Shown: positions 18,253 to 29,541 of the stretch, piece by piece
Layout: each line of letters starts with the position of its first letter
How positions within the stretch are numbered: position 1 is the first letter of the stretch
Source of the DNA: Nitrosospira lacus
GTDB lineage: Bacteria; Pseudomonadota; Gammaproteobacteria; Burkholderiales; Nitrosomonadaceae
Direction: 5' to 3'
Length of the DNA: 64,000 bases
NCBI RefSeq assembly: GCF_000355765.4
Contig: NZ_CP021106.3
Location: 1 to 64,000, forward strand
Notes under the pieces: model-generated
What the model was told of the DNA's origin: nothing
Seen by the model: only the letters and a program-made list of their open reading frames with translations
Database searches by the model: none
Made by a program: the position numbers and the translations under genes

Positions 18253-20667
18253 TTAGTGCTTGATAACCGTGGTGGTGGCAGTACCCCCCTCAACCCCCAC
18301 GGGACCAGGCACGGGCGCGGGTGTAACAGGAAGCGCTTCCGGCTTGCGCTCCAATGCCAGGTCCAGCACCTGATCTATCCATTTAACCGGATGAATATCC
18401 AGCCGATTCTTGATATTCTCCGGAATTTCGGTCAAATCCTTGACGTTATCCTCTGGAATCAGCACTATCTTTATACCACCACGGTGCGCGGCCAAAAGTT
18501 TTTCCTTGAGACCACCGATAGGCAGCACCTCACCGCGCAGTGTTATTTCTCCCGTCATCGCCACATTTGCCCGAGCCGCAATGCCCGTCAGCGCCGATAC
18601 CATCGCGATGCAGATGCCGATTCCGGCGCTGGGGCCGTCTTTGGGCGTCGCACCCTCCGGCAGGTGGATATGAATATCGTTCTTCTGATAAAAATCATCG
18701 GCAATACCCAACGTTCTTGAACGGCTGCGTACCACCGACAGCGCAGCCTGGACCGATTCCTGCATTACCTCCCCCAATTTTCCGGTAGTGATGGTTTTTC
18801 CCTTGCCCGGTAAGACGACCGCCTCGATGGTCAACAATTCTCCACCTACCTCGGTCCATGCCAGACCCGTAACCTGTCCTACCTGATTTTTCTCTTCCGC
18901 AACGCCATAGGTGTAACGTCTTACCCCAAGGTATTTATCCAGATTGCGTCCGCTGATGGTAATTTTTTTCTGATCACCTTTGAGCAGCAATGCCTTGACC
19001 ACTTTGCGGCATATTTTTGAAATTTCCCGCTCCATAGCCCGCACGCCGGCTTCCCGCGTGTAATAGCGGGTAATATCACGCAAAGCGGATTCGGATACCG
19101 CCAGTTCATCTTCCTTGAGCCCGTGATTTTTTATCTGCTTAGGCAACAGGTAACGCGTCGCGATATTGAGTTTCTCATCCTCGGTATAACCCGACAACCT
19201 GATCACCTCCATGCGATCCAGCAATGCCGGGGGGATATTCAGGGTGTTGGCGGTAGCAACAAACATGACGTCCGACAAATCATACTCGACCTCGATGTAG
19301 TGATCCACGAATGAGTGATTCTGCTCCGGGTCCAGCACTTCCAGTAATGCGGATGATGGATCACCCCGGAAATCCATACCCATTTTGTCCACTTCATCGA
19401 GCAGGAATAATGGATTTTTGACACCCACCTTGGTCATGTTCTGCAAGATCTTGCCCGGCATCGAACCAATGTAGGTACGACGGTGACCGCGTATCTCCGC
19501 CTCGTCGCGCACACCACCCAAGGACATGCGCACGAATTTGCGGTTGGTGGCACGGGCGATGGATTGCCCCAACGATGTCTTGCCCACGCCAGGGGGTCCC
19601 ACCAGGCAAAGAATAGGCGCTTTCAGCTTATCAACACGCTGCTGCACGGCCAGATATTCGACAATACGCTCCTTGACCTTGTCCAGGCCATAATGATCCT
19701 GCTCCAGCACCACTTCAGCGGCATTAAGGTCCTTGCTGATTTTATTTTTTTTCTTCCACGGCAATGCTACCAGCGCGTCAATGTAATTGCGAACCACAGT
19801 CGCCTCAGCCGACATGGGAGACATCAAACGCAGCTTCTTCAACTCCGATTCTGCCTTGGCGCGACCCTCCCTGGACATCTGTGCGGCCTTGATCTTCCTG
19901 TCGATCTCTTCCAGATCGGCCCCATCTTCACCTTCACCGAGCTCCTTCTGTATAGCCTTCACCTGCTCGTTGAGATAGTAATCGCGCTGGCTTTTCTCCA
20001 TCTGGCGCTTGACTCTCCCGCGGATACGTTTCTCCACCTGAAGTATGTCCAGTTCGGTTTCAAGCAGCCCCAGCAGGTGTTCCAAACGTTTTGGAACATC
20101 TGAAATCTCCAGTACTTCCTGCTTTTGCTCAAGCTTCAACGGCAAGTGGGCTGCGATCGTATCAGCCAGGCGCCCGGCTTCGTCTATCCCGCTGAGCGAA
20201 GTCAGTATCTCGGGGGGGATTTTCTTGTTGAGCTTCACATACTGGTCGAACTGAGCCAGCATTGCGCGCCGCATTGCCTCGACTTCGTGGTTGTCAACAG
20301 CATCCGGAGGCAGCAATGCAGCCTGGCCGGAAAAGTAGTTGCCATCATCAATCACCTTCATGATGCGTGCGCGGCGGCTCCCTTCAACCAGCACCTTGAC
20401 GGTGCCATCCGGTAATTTAAGCATTTGCAGCAGGTTTGCCACGCTGCATACACCATAGAGATCGTCAGGAGCCGGTTCATCCTTGGCAGCAAACTTTTGC
20501 GCGACCAGAAGGATACTCTTACCGGACTCCATGGCAATTTCCAGCGCCTTGATAGACTTGGGCCGCCCGACGAATAAGGGAATTACCATATGCGGAAACA
20601 CTACTACGTCGCGCAACGGCAATAACGGCAATGACACCTGAGTGGGATCGTTAACTGGGGAAGACAT
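18253..20667 (-). CDS. lon: ATP-dependent protease Lon
   Basis: Lon is the cytoplasmic AAA+ protease that removes misfolded and short-lived regulatory proteins. The 804 residues contain the LAN substrate-binding domain ([20 protein letters not shown]), a coiled-coil middle ([20 protein letters not shown]), Walker [10 protein letters not shown] near residue 360, Walker [11 protein letters not shown], and the protease domain with catalytic Ser in [11 protein letters not shown] and Lys in [14 protein letters not shown]. The last 25 residues are Pro- and Thr-rich ([16 protein letters not shown]) and extend beyond the usual end. It follows clpX on the same strand. Confidence 0.98.
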   Translation of the reverse strand: MSSPVNDPTQVSLPLLPLRDVVVFPHMVIPLFVGRPKSIKALEIAMESGKSILLVAQKFAAKDEPAPDDLYGVCSVANLLQMLKLPDGTVKVLVEGSRRARIMKVIDDGNYFSGQAALLPPDAVDNHEVEAMRRAMLAQFDQYVKLNKKIPPEILTSLSGIDEAGRLADTIAAHLPLKLEQKQEVLEISDVPKRLEHLLGLLETELDILQVEKRIRGRVKRQMEKSQRDYYLNEQVKAIQKELGEGEDGADLEEIDRKIKAAQMSREGRAKAESELKKLRLMSPMSAEATVVRNYIDALVALPWKKKNKISKDLNAAEVVLEQDHYGLDKVKERIVEYLAVQQRVDKLKAPILCLVGPPGVGKTSLGQSIARATNRKFVRMSLGGVRDEAEIRGHRRTYIGSMPGKILQNMTKVGVKNPLFLLDEVDKMGMDFRGDPSSALLEVLDPEQNHSFVDHYIEVEYDLSDVMFVATANTLNIPPALLDRMEVIRLSGYTEDEKLNIATRYLLPKQIKNHGLKEDELAVSESALRDITRYYTREAGVRAMEREISKICRKVVKALLLKGDQKKITISGRNLDKYLGVRRYTYGVAEEKNQVGQVTGLAWTEVGGELLTIEAVVLPGKGKTITTGKLGEVMQESVQAALSVVRSRSRTLGIADDFYQKNDIHIHLPEGATPKDGPSAGIGICIAMVSALTGIAARANVAMTGEITLRGEVLPIGGLKEKLLAAHRGGIKIVLIPEDNVKDLTEIPENIKNRLDIHPVKWIDQVLDLALERKPEALPVTPAPVPGPVGVEGGTATTTVIKH

Positions 20668-20757
20668 ATCGGCTCACCTATAAAAGACGAACAAAGGTTA
20701 TGGGGACGCCGCGAGAAAATTCAAGGCAACGGACCAGGCAACGGTCGAGACCCGGGG

Positions 20758-22035
20758 CTAAAAGCTTTTGGCCACTTTCGGCTTATCCGAGTAAATCAGA
20801 ATGGGTTTGATATCACCACTTACCGAGCCATGATCAATGACCACCTTGGCGACGTTTTCCAGCGATGGCAGATCGAACATGGTATCCAGCAGTGTACTCT
20901 CCAGAATGGAGCGCAACCCGCGTGCGCCAGTCTTGCGCGCCAGCGCTTTTTTGGCAATCGCCCTGAGCGCCTGCTCGCGGAACTCGAGATCGACGCCGCC
21001 TTCCATGTGAAACATTTTCTGGTACTGCTTGATAAGCGCGTTTTTGGGCTCGGTCAAAATTTGAATCAGGGCCGACTCGTCCAACTCTTCGAGGGTGGCA
21101 ACTACTGGCAGGCGGCCGACAAATTCCGGAATCAGACCATACTTGACCAGATCTTCCGGCTCCACACCCCGCAGTACAGCACCGAAATTTTTGCGATTGT
21201 CCTGACTTCTCACATTGGCGCTAAAACCTATTCCACCTTTCTCGGAGCGGGCACGTATCACCTTCTCGAGACCGTCAAATGCACCCCCGCAAATGAAAAG
21301 AATATTGGTGGTGTCCACCTGAACAAATTCCTGATTAGGATGCTTTCTCCCGCCTTGGGGGGGCACCGAGGCGATCGTTCCTTCGATCAGCTTCAGCAAC
21401 GCCTGCTGCACCCCTTCCCCCGATACATCCCGGGTAATTGACGGGTTATCCGATTTACGCGAAATCTTATCGATCTCGTCAATATAAACAATCCCCTGCT
21501 GCGCCTTTTCTGCGTCGTAATTACATTTTTGCAGTAGCTTCTGGATGATGTTTTCCACATCCTCGCCGACATAACCCGCTTCGGTCAGCGTTGTCGCATC
21601 GGCCATGACAAAGGGCACATCCAGCAAGCGAGCCAGCGTCTGCGCAAGCAGCGTCTTGCCTGAACCGGTAGGACCGATAAGCAGTATGTTGCTTTTCGCC
21701 AACTCGATGTCGTCGGCATCCGTACTTTTTGCCAGGCTCCTCAGACGCTTGTAATGATTGTATACCGCTACCGACAGGATCTTTTTTGCCGGTTCCTGAC
21801 CAATTACATATTGATCGAGAATCTGGCAGATCTCATGCGGCACGGGCAAATCCGACTTGGTGAGCTTGGCAGCCTCAGCGCCTTGTATCTCCTCACGAAT
21901 GATGTCATTGCAAAGCTCTATACATTCGTCGCAAATGAATACCGATGGACCCGCAATGAGCTTCTTCACTTCATGCTGGCTTTTGCCGCAGAAGGAACAA
22001 TAAAGCAGTTTTTCGCCGCCAGTTTTCTCTGACAT
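20758..22035 (-). CDS. clpX: ClpXP unfoldase subunit ClpX
   Basis: ClpX is the hexameric AAA+ unfoldase that feeds tagged proteins to ClpP. The zinc-binding domain ([19 protein letters not shown], then CDECIELC) lies in the first 50 residues. Walker [13 protein letters not shown] is near residue 120, and [10 protein letters not shown] and the C-terminal small domain follow. I use the ATG at 22035 ([15 protein letters not shown], 425 residues) because it matches the family length; an in-frame ATG five codons upstream is also possible. Order tig-clpP-clpX-lon is the classic one. Confidence 0.96.
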   Translation of the reverse strand: MSEKTGGEKLLYCSFCGKSQHEVKKLIAGPSVFICDECIELCNDIIREEIQGAEAAKLTKSDLPVPHEICQILDQYVIGQEPAKKILSVAVYNHYKRLRSLAKSTDADDIELAKSNILLIGPTGSGKTLLAQTLARLLDVPFVMADATTLTEAGYVGEDVENIIQKLLQKCNYDAEKAQQGIVYIDEIDKISRKSDNPSITRDVSGEGVQQALLKLIEGTIASVPPQGGRKHPNQEFVQVDTTNILFICGGAFDGLEKVIRARSEKGGIGFSANVRSQDNRKNFGAVLRGVEPEDLVKYGLIPEFVGRLPVVATLEELDESALIQILTEPKNALIKQYQKMFHMEGGVDLEFREQALRAIAKKALARKTGARGLRSILESTLLDTMFDLPSLENVAKVVIDHGSVSGDIKPILIYSDKPKVAKSF

Positions 22036-22122
22036 AGTTTTATCCCGCATTATCCGAGCCAGTGCGCTCGTAGCTTAAAATTATATCTCCATCTATGATC
22101 ATTATAGGTCACTCTGTATCAC

Positions 22123-22767
22123 TTAGCCCGCACTCTCATTTCTGGCGGTAAGCACAGCATCCACCAAACCGTATTTTACGGAGTCCTCCGCGCTGAGAAA
22201 GTTATCCCGATCGGTGTCTCTCTCGATAGTCTCTATGCTTTGGCCCGTATGCTTTGCCATGAGCGCATTCAATCGGCCTTTAAGAAACAGGATTTCTTTG
22301 GCATGTATTTCGATATCTGAAGCCTGACCCTGAAAACCACCCAGCGGCTGATGAATCATAACACGTGAATTGGGAAGGCAAAAACGCTTGCCGTTTGCAC
22401 CCGCCGTCAGCAGCAGCGATCCCATACTCGCGGCTTGACCTATGCATAGCGTGCTGACATCAGGTTTAATGAATTGCATGGTATCGTATATCGCCATTCC
22501 AGCGGATACCAGCCCCCCGGGGGAATTGATATAGAAATGAATATCCTTGTCCGCATTTTCGGATTCCAGGAACAATAGCTGCGCCACAATCAGGTTGGCG
22601 GAAATTTCGGTCACTGGCCCTACCAGAAATATCACCCGCTCCTTCAGCAAGCGGGAATATATATCGTAAGCGCGCTCACCCCTCCCGCTCGTTTCGATCA
22701 CCATGGGAATCAATCCCAGATTGTTCGGATCAAGGTTACGCTGTTTCCAATCGAGTTGTTGCATCAT
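22123..22767 (-). CDS. clpP: ATP-dependent Clp protease proteolytic subunit
   Basis: ClpP forms the barrel-shaped serine protease chamber used with ClpX. The 214 residues include the catalytic Ser in [11 protein letters not shown] and His in [14 protein letters not shown], with Asp further on. The start region [23 protein letters not shown] is a propeptide that is normally cut off. It begins a single base after the stop codon of tig, which implies translational coupling. Confidence 0.97.
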   Translation of the reverse strand: MMQQLDWKQRNLDPNNLGLIPMVIETSGRGERAYDIYSRLLKERVIFLVGPVTEISANLIVAQLLFLESENADKDIHFYINSPGGLVSAGMAIYDTMQFIKPDVSTLCIGQAASMGSLLLTAGANGKRFCLPNSRVMIHQPLGGFQGQASDIEIHAKEILFLKGRLNALMAKHTGQSIETIERDTDRDNFLSAEDSVKYGLVDAVLTARNESAG

Positions 22768-22768
22768 G

Positions 22769-24073
22769 TCATGATTTTCCCATCAATTCATCCAGCGTCA
22801 TTGGCTTGTCCGCGACTGCAACTTTTTCCAGCACCCACGTTACCACGTTATCTTCCAGCACCGCCGACTCCGCCTCGTTAAGGCGATCCCGTGAAGCATA
22901 ATGCCATTTAACCACCTCAGCAGGATTCTCGTAGCTTTGTGCAAGATCCTCCACCACTGTTCGCACCTGTTCAGGCTTTGCATGCAGGCCATTAATCCTT
23001 ACCACTTCACCCAGGATCAATCCCAGATTCACCCGGCGTTGCGCCCGCTCGTAAAACAAATCCCGGGGTAACGGCACGTTTTTAGAGCTCATGCCCCGCG
23101 ATTCGAGATCATTACGCGCATCCTGCATGAGCCGCTCCAGTTCCTGCTCCACCAGCGCTTTGGGTGCCTGAATCGCGGTCGCATCCAGCAATGCCTGCAT
23201 GACTTGTTCCTTGACTCTGGCTTTTACCCGTTTGGATACTTCTCGCTCAAGGTTGCCCTCGATTTCCTCGCGCATTTTTTCGATACTGCCATCCCCAACG
23301 CCGAGCGATCTGGCGAATTCAGCATCCACTTCCGGCAGTTTCGCCGCTTCCACGCTGTTGAGCTTCGCCTCAAAGGTGGCCGTCTTTCCGGCAACCTCCT
23401 TTCCATGATAATCCGCCGGAAAGGTTACTTCAAACGTTTTGCTCTGCCCGGCGCTCATGCCCACAAGAGGTTCTTCAAAGTCTTTGAGGAGCCTGCCTTC
23501 CCCCAGCACGAGGGCAAAATTCTCGGCTTTGCCGCCGTCAAATTCTACTCCATCGATGACGCCACGATAATCGATGGTGACACGATCACCTGTTACCGCG
23601 GGCCGCGCCGCCGGCTCGTATTGAACGCGCTGCTTGCGCAGAATCTCCAGCGTCTTATCGACGTCGGAGCCAATCACGCTGACTACAGGCCGGTCGATTC
23701 GGGCTCCGCTTAAATCACCGAGGATCACATCTGGATAGACCTCAAATGTCGCACTGAATTCAAATTGAGCAGCGTTTTCCGCCCCCTGCTTCGGTTCAAA
23801 ATGCGGATAACCTGCAACCCGCAGCTTTTGCTCACGCACAGCTTCGCTGAAATTCCTCTGCAGCACATCACCCATGACCTCCTGGCGCACCTGCGGGCCG
23901 TATTGCTGCATGACAATTTTCAGCGGCACCTTGCCGGGCCGAAAACCGTGTATTTTTGCGGTACGCGCCAAACGCTTCAGGCGGCTTTCAATTTCCGTTT
24001 CGATTTTTTCCTGAGGAATCGAAACGTTAAGGCGACGCTCTAGCGCACCCAGGTCTTCGACATTCGATTGCAT
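22769..24073 (-). CDS. tig: Trigger factor
   Basis: Trigger factor binds near the ribosome exit tunnel and shields new chains. I place the start at 24073 ([20 protein letters not shown]), which aligns with other trigger factors and has GGGA/GGA bases before it; the frame is open ten codons further upstream. That gives 434 residues: ribosome-binding tail with [12 protein letters not shown] near residue 45, FKBP-type isomerase domain around 160-240 ([31 protein letters not shown]), and the C-terminal helical cradle. It heads the tig-clpP-clpX group. Confidence 0.96.
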   Translation of the reverse strand: MQSNVEDLGALERRLNVSIPQEKIETEIESRLKRLARTAKIHGFRPGKVPLKIVMQQYGPQVRQEVMGDVLQRNFSEAVREQKLRVAGYPHFEPKQGAENAAQFEFSATFEVYPDVILGDLSGARIDRPVVSVIGSDVDKTLEILRKQRVQYEPAARPAVTGDRVTIDYRGVIDGVEFDGGKAENFALVLGEGRLLKDFEEPLVGMSAGQSKTFEVTFPADYHGKEVAGKTATFEAKLNSVEAAKLPEVDAEFARSLGVGDGSIEKMREEIEGNLEREVSKRVKARVKEQVMQALLDATAIQAPKALVEQELERLMQDARNDLESRGMSSKNVPLPRDLFYERAQRRVNLGLILGEVVRINGLHAKPEQVRTVVEDLAQSYENPAEVVKWHYASRDRLNEAESAVLEDNVVTWVLEKVAVADKPMTLDELMGKS

Positions 24074-24197
24074 TCCATTTCCCGACTGGTTGATAACATT
24101 CATGCAGCGTTATAATAACGGGAGCAGCCAACGGACATCTGACATGTGGCCGTCAATCCACGACTCGCGCGACATCACTCGCACCGCTATCACTTCC

Positions 24198-24282
<85 letters not shown>

Positions 24283-24298
24283 GCGCCGCTCCGGGCCA

Positions 24299-24304
24299 AT
24301 TATA
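24299..24304 (-). promoter_or_regulatory. -10 box of the tRNA-Leu promoter
   Basis: A perfect TATAAT on the minus strand lies 16 bases before the mature tRNA 5' end. A GC-rich discriminator (GGCCCGGAGCGGCGC) follows, as expected for growth-rate controlled stable RNA genes. I see no clear -35 box. Confidence 0.5.
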
Positions 24305-24343
24305 CCTGTTTCTCCCAGCTGCGGCAGCCCGTACCGGGGTGAG

Positions 24344-25090
24344 CTAGCAAAATAGGGTCTGGCCTCTGACAGCGTTACTGTCCGGGCCCATCAAATATAG
24401 ATAACCAGGCATCAGATCCTCCGGTGGACGCAAATCCTGCTTGACCTCACCGGGATGAGTCCTCGTCCGCTGGGGCGTGTGCACCGGCCCCGGAATTATC
24501 ACATTGACACGCAGGTTCGGCAGCATTTCCCATTCCTGTGCCTGAATTTTCGCCAGCACCTCCAGTCCCGCCTTGGCCACCGCAAATCCGCCCCAATAGG
24601 CCGCGGGATCATGACCATGCGTTTCCGAGGTCATTATCACGCTTGCATCCGGCGACGCTTTCAGCAGTGGCAGACAGGCGCGTGTCAGCGCAAAGGGCGC
24701 AACCAGATTGACGCGTAGCATCGATAGCCATTGTTCCAGTGTCTGATTCTCTAGTGGAGTCAGACTGAATATCAATGCCGCATTGTGCAGGATGCCATCC
24801 AGTTTGCCCAACTGCAGCTTGATGGCATGAGCAATCGCCTGAAAATCCTTGTCTCCCGCCTTTTCCAGGTCAAGCGGAAAAATTGACGGCTGCACCCCGC
24901 CTCCGGCTTCAATTTCATCATACACACGTTCCAGCTTCTCAACCCGGCGCCCATGCAGAATTACGGTAGCACCGTGAGCGGCATAGGTTAACGCTGCAAT
25001 ACGGCCTATGCCCTGGCCTGCACCAGTAACGAGAATCACACGATCCTTGAGCAAATCAGGCGACGCGCGGTAATTTTTAAAATTATTCAT
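24344..25090 (-). CDS. Short-chain dehydrogenase, YciK type, with catalytic Tyr replaced by Phe
   Basis: A classical SDR of 248 residues. Its N-terminus (DLLKDRVILVTGAGQGIGRIA) and core resemble E. coli YciK. The NAD(P)-binding TGxxxGxG motif is intact, as is the NAG-type motif in ILHNAALI and a Ser in IMTSETHG. The YxxxK catalytic pair reads FAVAK: Phe169 (codon TTT) stands where Tyr is expected, with Lys173 kept. The ATG shares its first two bases with the end of a solitary family 1 repeat. The function of YciK-type enzymes is not well defined; this one may be inactive as a normal SDR reductase. Confidence 0.85.
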   Translation of the reverse strand: MNNFKNYRASPDLLKDRVILVTGAGQGIGRIAALTYAAHGATVILHGRRVEKLERVYDEIEAGGGVQPSIFPLDLEKAGDKDFQAIAHAIKLQLGKLDGILHNAALIFSLTPLENQTLEQWLSMLRVNLVAPFALTRACLPLLKASPDASVIMTSETHGHDPAAYWGGFAVAKAGLEVLAKIQAQEWEMLPNLRVNVIIPGPVHTPQRTRTHPGEVKQDLRPPEDLMPGYLYLMGPDSNAVRGQTLFC

Positions 25091-25108
25091 CCTGAATCCG
25101 GTAGCTGG
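25089..25108. repeat. Solitary family 1 terminal repeat overlapping the yciK-like start codon
   Basis: ATCCTGAATCCGGTAGCTGG is the family 1 end with three changes. On the minus strand its last two bases, AT, are the first two of the start codon. No second end or core blocks are found in the 30 bases to hpnD. Confidence 0.6.
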
Positions 25109-25139
25109 AGGATATACAATCGGGGCAAAGCCCCCTGGC

Positions 25140-25985
25140 TCACCCCTTGATCCAGGTCGTCCATGCTATCCACAATTTACGCATCGGCGTAAGACTTACG
25201 CGTTGCCGCATAATACGACAACCGTCCTCCTTGATCTCCTTTAGCAGAGCTTGATAAATCGCCGCCATGACAATGCCGGGGCGCTGGTTTTTTCGGTCCT
25301 CCGCAGGCAATGCTGCGAAAGCCCGAGCGTAATAACTTTCCGCACGCTCAATCTGAAACTCCATCAGCCGTTTGAAGCTGTCGGTTTCACGCGAATGAAG
25401 GATGTCCTCGTTCGATACGCCAAAACGTACCAATTCATCCTGGGGCAGATAGATACGGTCGCGACGTGCGTCTTCGCCGACGTCGCGTATGATGTTGGTG
25501 AGCTGGAATGCGAGCCCCAAATCCTGCGCATACTTCAGGGTATCGGGATTGCGATAGCCAAAAATCTCCGCCGAACATAATCCCACCACGCTCGCCACAT
25601 GATAGCAATATAGCCGCAAGGTTTCGAAATCAGCATAGCGATTATAATTAAGATCCATTTCCATGCCATCAATGATCTCATTCAATCGCTCAGCGGTGAG
25701 ATTGAATATTTTCGACACGTTAACCAGCGCTTTAGCCACCGGATGGCTGGGTTCATTTCCATGTCCGGCATCAAATATGGCGGCAACTTCCTGCCGCCAC
25801 CACGCAAGTTTCGTTCGCGCCACCGACGCATCGGTGCACTCATCCACCACATCGTCCACCTCGCGGCAGAAAGCATATAAGGCAGTAATGGCGCGGCGTC
25901 TCTCCGTTGGCAGATAGAGAAAGCTGTAATAGAAACTGGAACCGCTTTGAATCGCTTTTTCCTGACAGTACTGATCTGGAGTCAT
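25140..25985 (-). CDS. hpnD: Presqualene diphosphate synthase (HpnD-type squalene/phytoene synthase)
   Basis: This 281-residue enzyme (start MTPDQYCQEKAIQSGSSFYY at 25985) is of the trans-isoprenyl diphosphate synthase, head-to-head type. HpnD joins two farnesyl diphosphates to presqualene diphosphate on the way to squalene and hopanoids. The two Asp-rich metal-binding motifs are visible as CREVDDVVDE and IIRDVGEDARRDRIYLP. The upstream in-frame start (MAARCFLYHKF) is not family-like. HpnC and HpnE partners are not in this window. The assignment HpnD rather than CrtB rests on overall resemblance. Confidence 0.85.
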   Translation of the reverse strand: MTPDQYCQEKAIQSGSSFYYSFLYLPTERRRAITALYAFCREVDDVVDECTDASVARTKLAWWRQEVAAIFDAGHGNEPSHPVAKALVNVSKIFNLTAERLNEIIDGMEMDLNYNRYADFETLRLYCYHVASVVGLCSAEIFGYRNPDTLKYAQDLGLAFQLTNIIRDVGEDARRDRIYLPQDELVRFGVSNEDILHSRETDSFKRLMEFQIERAESYYARAFAALPAEDRKNQRPGIVMAAIYQALLKEIKEDGCRIMRQRVSLTPMRKLWIAWTTWIKG

Positions 25986-26191
25986 AAATTTATGATAAAG
26001 AAAACATCTGGCCGCCACCGCCCCACGGTTTCGAAGCGAGCCTCCACAACTTGAGGGAGTGCGCTTCGCGCTTCTGGCATGGATGGAAAAAACAAATTTT
26101 TTTAATGAAGCAATTATAAAGGGATGTGGCGCACATCATGCACCTCAAAATGAAACCCGGCCAGCAATGGCTTAGACCGGGTTGTGATAAT

Positions 26192-26219
26192 AAAAAACCC
26201 CACCGTGGCGGGGTTTTTT
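26192..26219 (-). terminator. Rho-independent terminator of groESL
   Basis: A GC-rich hairpin (CCCC, CC, GT, GG, GGGG with one mismatch) has six A on one side and six T on the other, so it could stop transcripts from both directions. It lies about 40 bases after the groEL stop. No gene is seen between it and hpnD. Confidence 0.85.
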
Positions 26220-26257
26220 ATCGTACTTCATTTCTACCAAGACCGATACAGCAAATC

Positions 26258-27928
<1,671 letters not shown>

Positions 27929-27966
27929 CTAATTTCCAGAAATATTGTTTAACCGTAGTGAGCAAA

Positions 27967-28257
27967 TTAACTTTCGATGACCCCCATTAGGTCCTCTTCG
28001 CGCATCACCAGAAGCTCTTCCCCCGACACTTTCACCGTCTGTCCGGAGTATTTTCCGAATAGCACTTTGTCGCCAACCTTCACATCCAGCGGACGGACCT
28101 TGCCGTCGTCACCAACCTTGCCTTTGCCTACAGCAATGATTTCGCCTTGATCGGGCTTTTCCGCCGCGCTGTCAGGGATGACGATACCGGATGAAGTCTT
28201 GCGTTCTTCTTCCAGCCGCTTGACAATAACGCGGTCGTGTAACGGACGAATCTGCAT
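27967..28257 (-). CDS. groES: Co-chaperonin GroES
   Basis: The seven-fold lid of the GroEL chamber, 96 residues ([18 protein letters not shown]). The mobile loop is [15 protein letters not shown] and the roof region is in the middle. It is the first gene of the groESL operon and is preceded by a promoter and CIRCE operator. Confidence 0.99.
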   Translation of the reverse strand: MQIRPLHDRVIVKRLEEERKTSSGIVIPDSAAEKPDQGEIIAVGKGKVGDDGKVRPLDVKVGDKVLFGKYSGQTVKVSGEELLVMREEDLMGVIES

Positions 28258-28351
28258 GTTTTCTTTCTCCTGTTTTGAAATTAATACAATGAAATCTATG
28301 GAAAAACTGATATTTTTGTGTTCAGATTTCCGAATTTACCACAAAAACCTA

Positions 28352-28378
28352 TTAGCACTCACTGCCAACGAGTGCTAA
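28352..28378 (-). promoter_or_regulatory. CIRCE operator (HrcA site) of groESL
   Basis: TTAGCACTC, nine bases (ACTGCCAAC), GAGTGCTAA is a perfect CIRCE palindrome. It lies just downstream of, and touches, the -10 box of the groESL promoter, the position where the HrcA repressor blocks transcription until heat shock. hrcA is not in this window. Confidence 0.95.
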
Positions 28379-28406
28379 TAATACGGACTGTCACCGGAAG
28401 TTTCAA
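28378..28406 (-). promoter_or_regulatory. Sigma-70-type promoter of groESL
   Basis: On the minus strand TTGAAA and TATTAT are separated by exactly 17 bases; the CIRCE palindrome begins at the end of the -10 box. From 28407 to 28735 I see no convincing gene or RNA, only an AT-rich spacer. Confidence 0.7.
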
Positions 28407-28735
28407 GTAAAGAAGCAATAAATACTTGCTGCAAACAATCAATACTGCCTGGCGAAATCACCGTAAGTCTCAATCCGGGCAATTCATCCAGCGACCGAAG
28501 AGCGTCTCAACCGAATGGTGGACTTGCGCCGATAACCCCGCCGTTAGCTTGATTACCAACAATTTGAGGCAACGTATCTTCCCAGTGCATCCTGCAGCCA
28601 TGTTTTCATTTAGGCAATTCGTTGTACTTCGGTACGATGGACAAGACACTTGTGGGTTTCCTAAAATGAAATTGTAGTATTCAGGAATGCAGCAATTCGT
28701 GGGGCCACGGTTTGCTAGACCTATAAGGACACATT

Positions 28736-29389
28736 ATGAGTAACCCGCGCTTTCTCGCCCTGGACAGCATGAATTCATTATCAGAAATACTGCAATCCCG
28801 GCGGGCTAATGTTTACAGCGGAATGCTGCTGGCAACCCTCTTTGGATACTTTGCCCATGCGCATTTCGGCAAGTTTCAGGAAACGCGGGAATGGGCGCTG
28901 TTGCTGGTGGTTATTTCTGAAACTCTGACGGCAGGATTTTTTATCTTCCGCAGCAATCCGAAGACCGTTTCGCTGGCTCCATCCGACTGGCTGGTGGCAA
29001 TTGGCGGTTCCTTCGCGCCGCTGTTTTTCCGCCCTGCAACGTGGGGAATGTTTCCCCCGGCGAGCATCGTGATTGTGCTCGGCACGATGCTTCAGATAAT
29101 CAGCCTGCTATCCCTCAATCGCAGCTTTGCGATAGTCGCGGCCAAACGTGAAATCAAGACCTCATGGATGTACCACATCGTGCGCCATCCGCTCTATGCC
29201 AGCTACTTCCTGTTATTTGGCGGCTACGTGCTGGTGCATACGACGCTCGCGAATCTGCTCGTCTATACGATAACGATGGGGTTCCTCTGTGTGCGAATCT
29301 TCCGCGAAGAAAGGCACCTTGCCCTTGACCCGGCATATCGCGCTTACATGCTTGAAGTGCGTCATCGGCTTGTCCCGTTCGTGTTTTAG
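28736..29389 (+). CDS. Integral membrane protein of the isoprenylcysteine carboxyl methyltransferase (ICMT/PEMT) superfamily
   Basis: This 217-residue protein has about five hydrophobic segments. Its C-terminal half has the family signature: MYHIVRHPLYASYFLLFGGY, then REERHLALDPAYRAYMLEVRHRL. Proteins with this fold methylate small or lipid-linked substrates at the membrane using S-adenosylmethionine, but bacterial members are mostly uncharacterised. A good AAGGAC ribosome-binding site lies 7 bases before the ATG. It stands between groESL and the AAA+ ATPase gene with no clear partner. Confidence 0.75.
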   Translation: MSNPRFLALDSMNSLSEILQSRRANVYSGMLLATLFGYFAHAHFGKFQETREWALLLVVISETLTAGFFIFRSNPKTVSLAPSDWLVAIGGSFAPLFFRPATWGMFPPASIVIVLGTMLQIISLLSLNRSFAIVAAKREIKTSWMYHIVRHPLYASYFLLFGGYVLVHTTLANLLVYTITMGFLCVRIFREERHLALDPAYRAYMLEVRHRLVPFVF

Positions 29390-29541
29390 CCCTGCAGTCT
29401 GTGGCGATATGAAACCCGACTAAGGCCATTGATCTTATTGATTTCTATCTCCATTAAAACAACATTGGCTCAGAACGGATCACGCCCTAATCTATCAATG
29501 CAGAACAATCCACCGCTGGATTCAAATTCAAGGAACCCACC

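Noticed and set aside
28426-28677. 83-codon open frame before the ICMT-like gene
   Set aside because: No family resemblance, no ribosome-binding site; it lies in the groESL-ICMT spacer and probably is chance.
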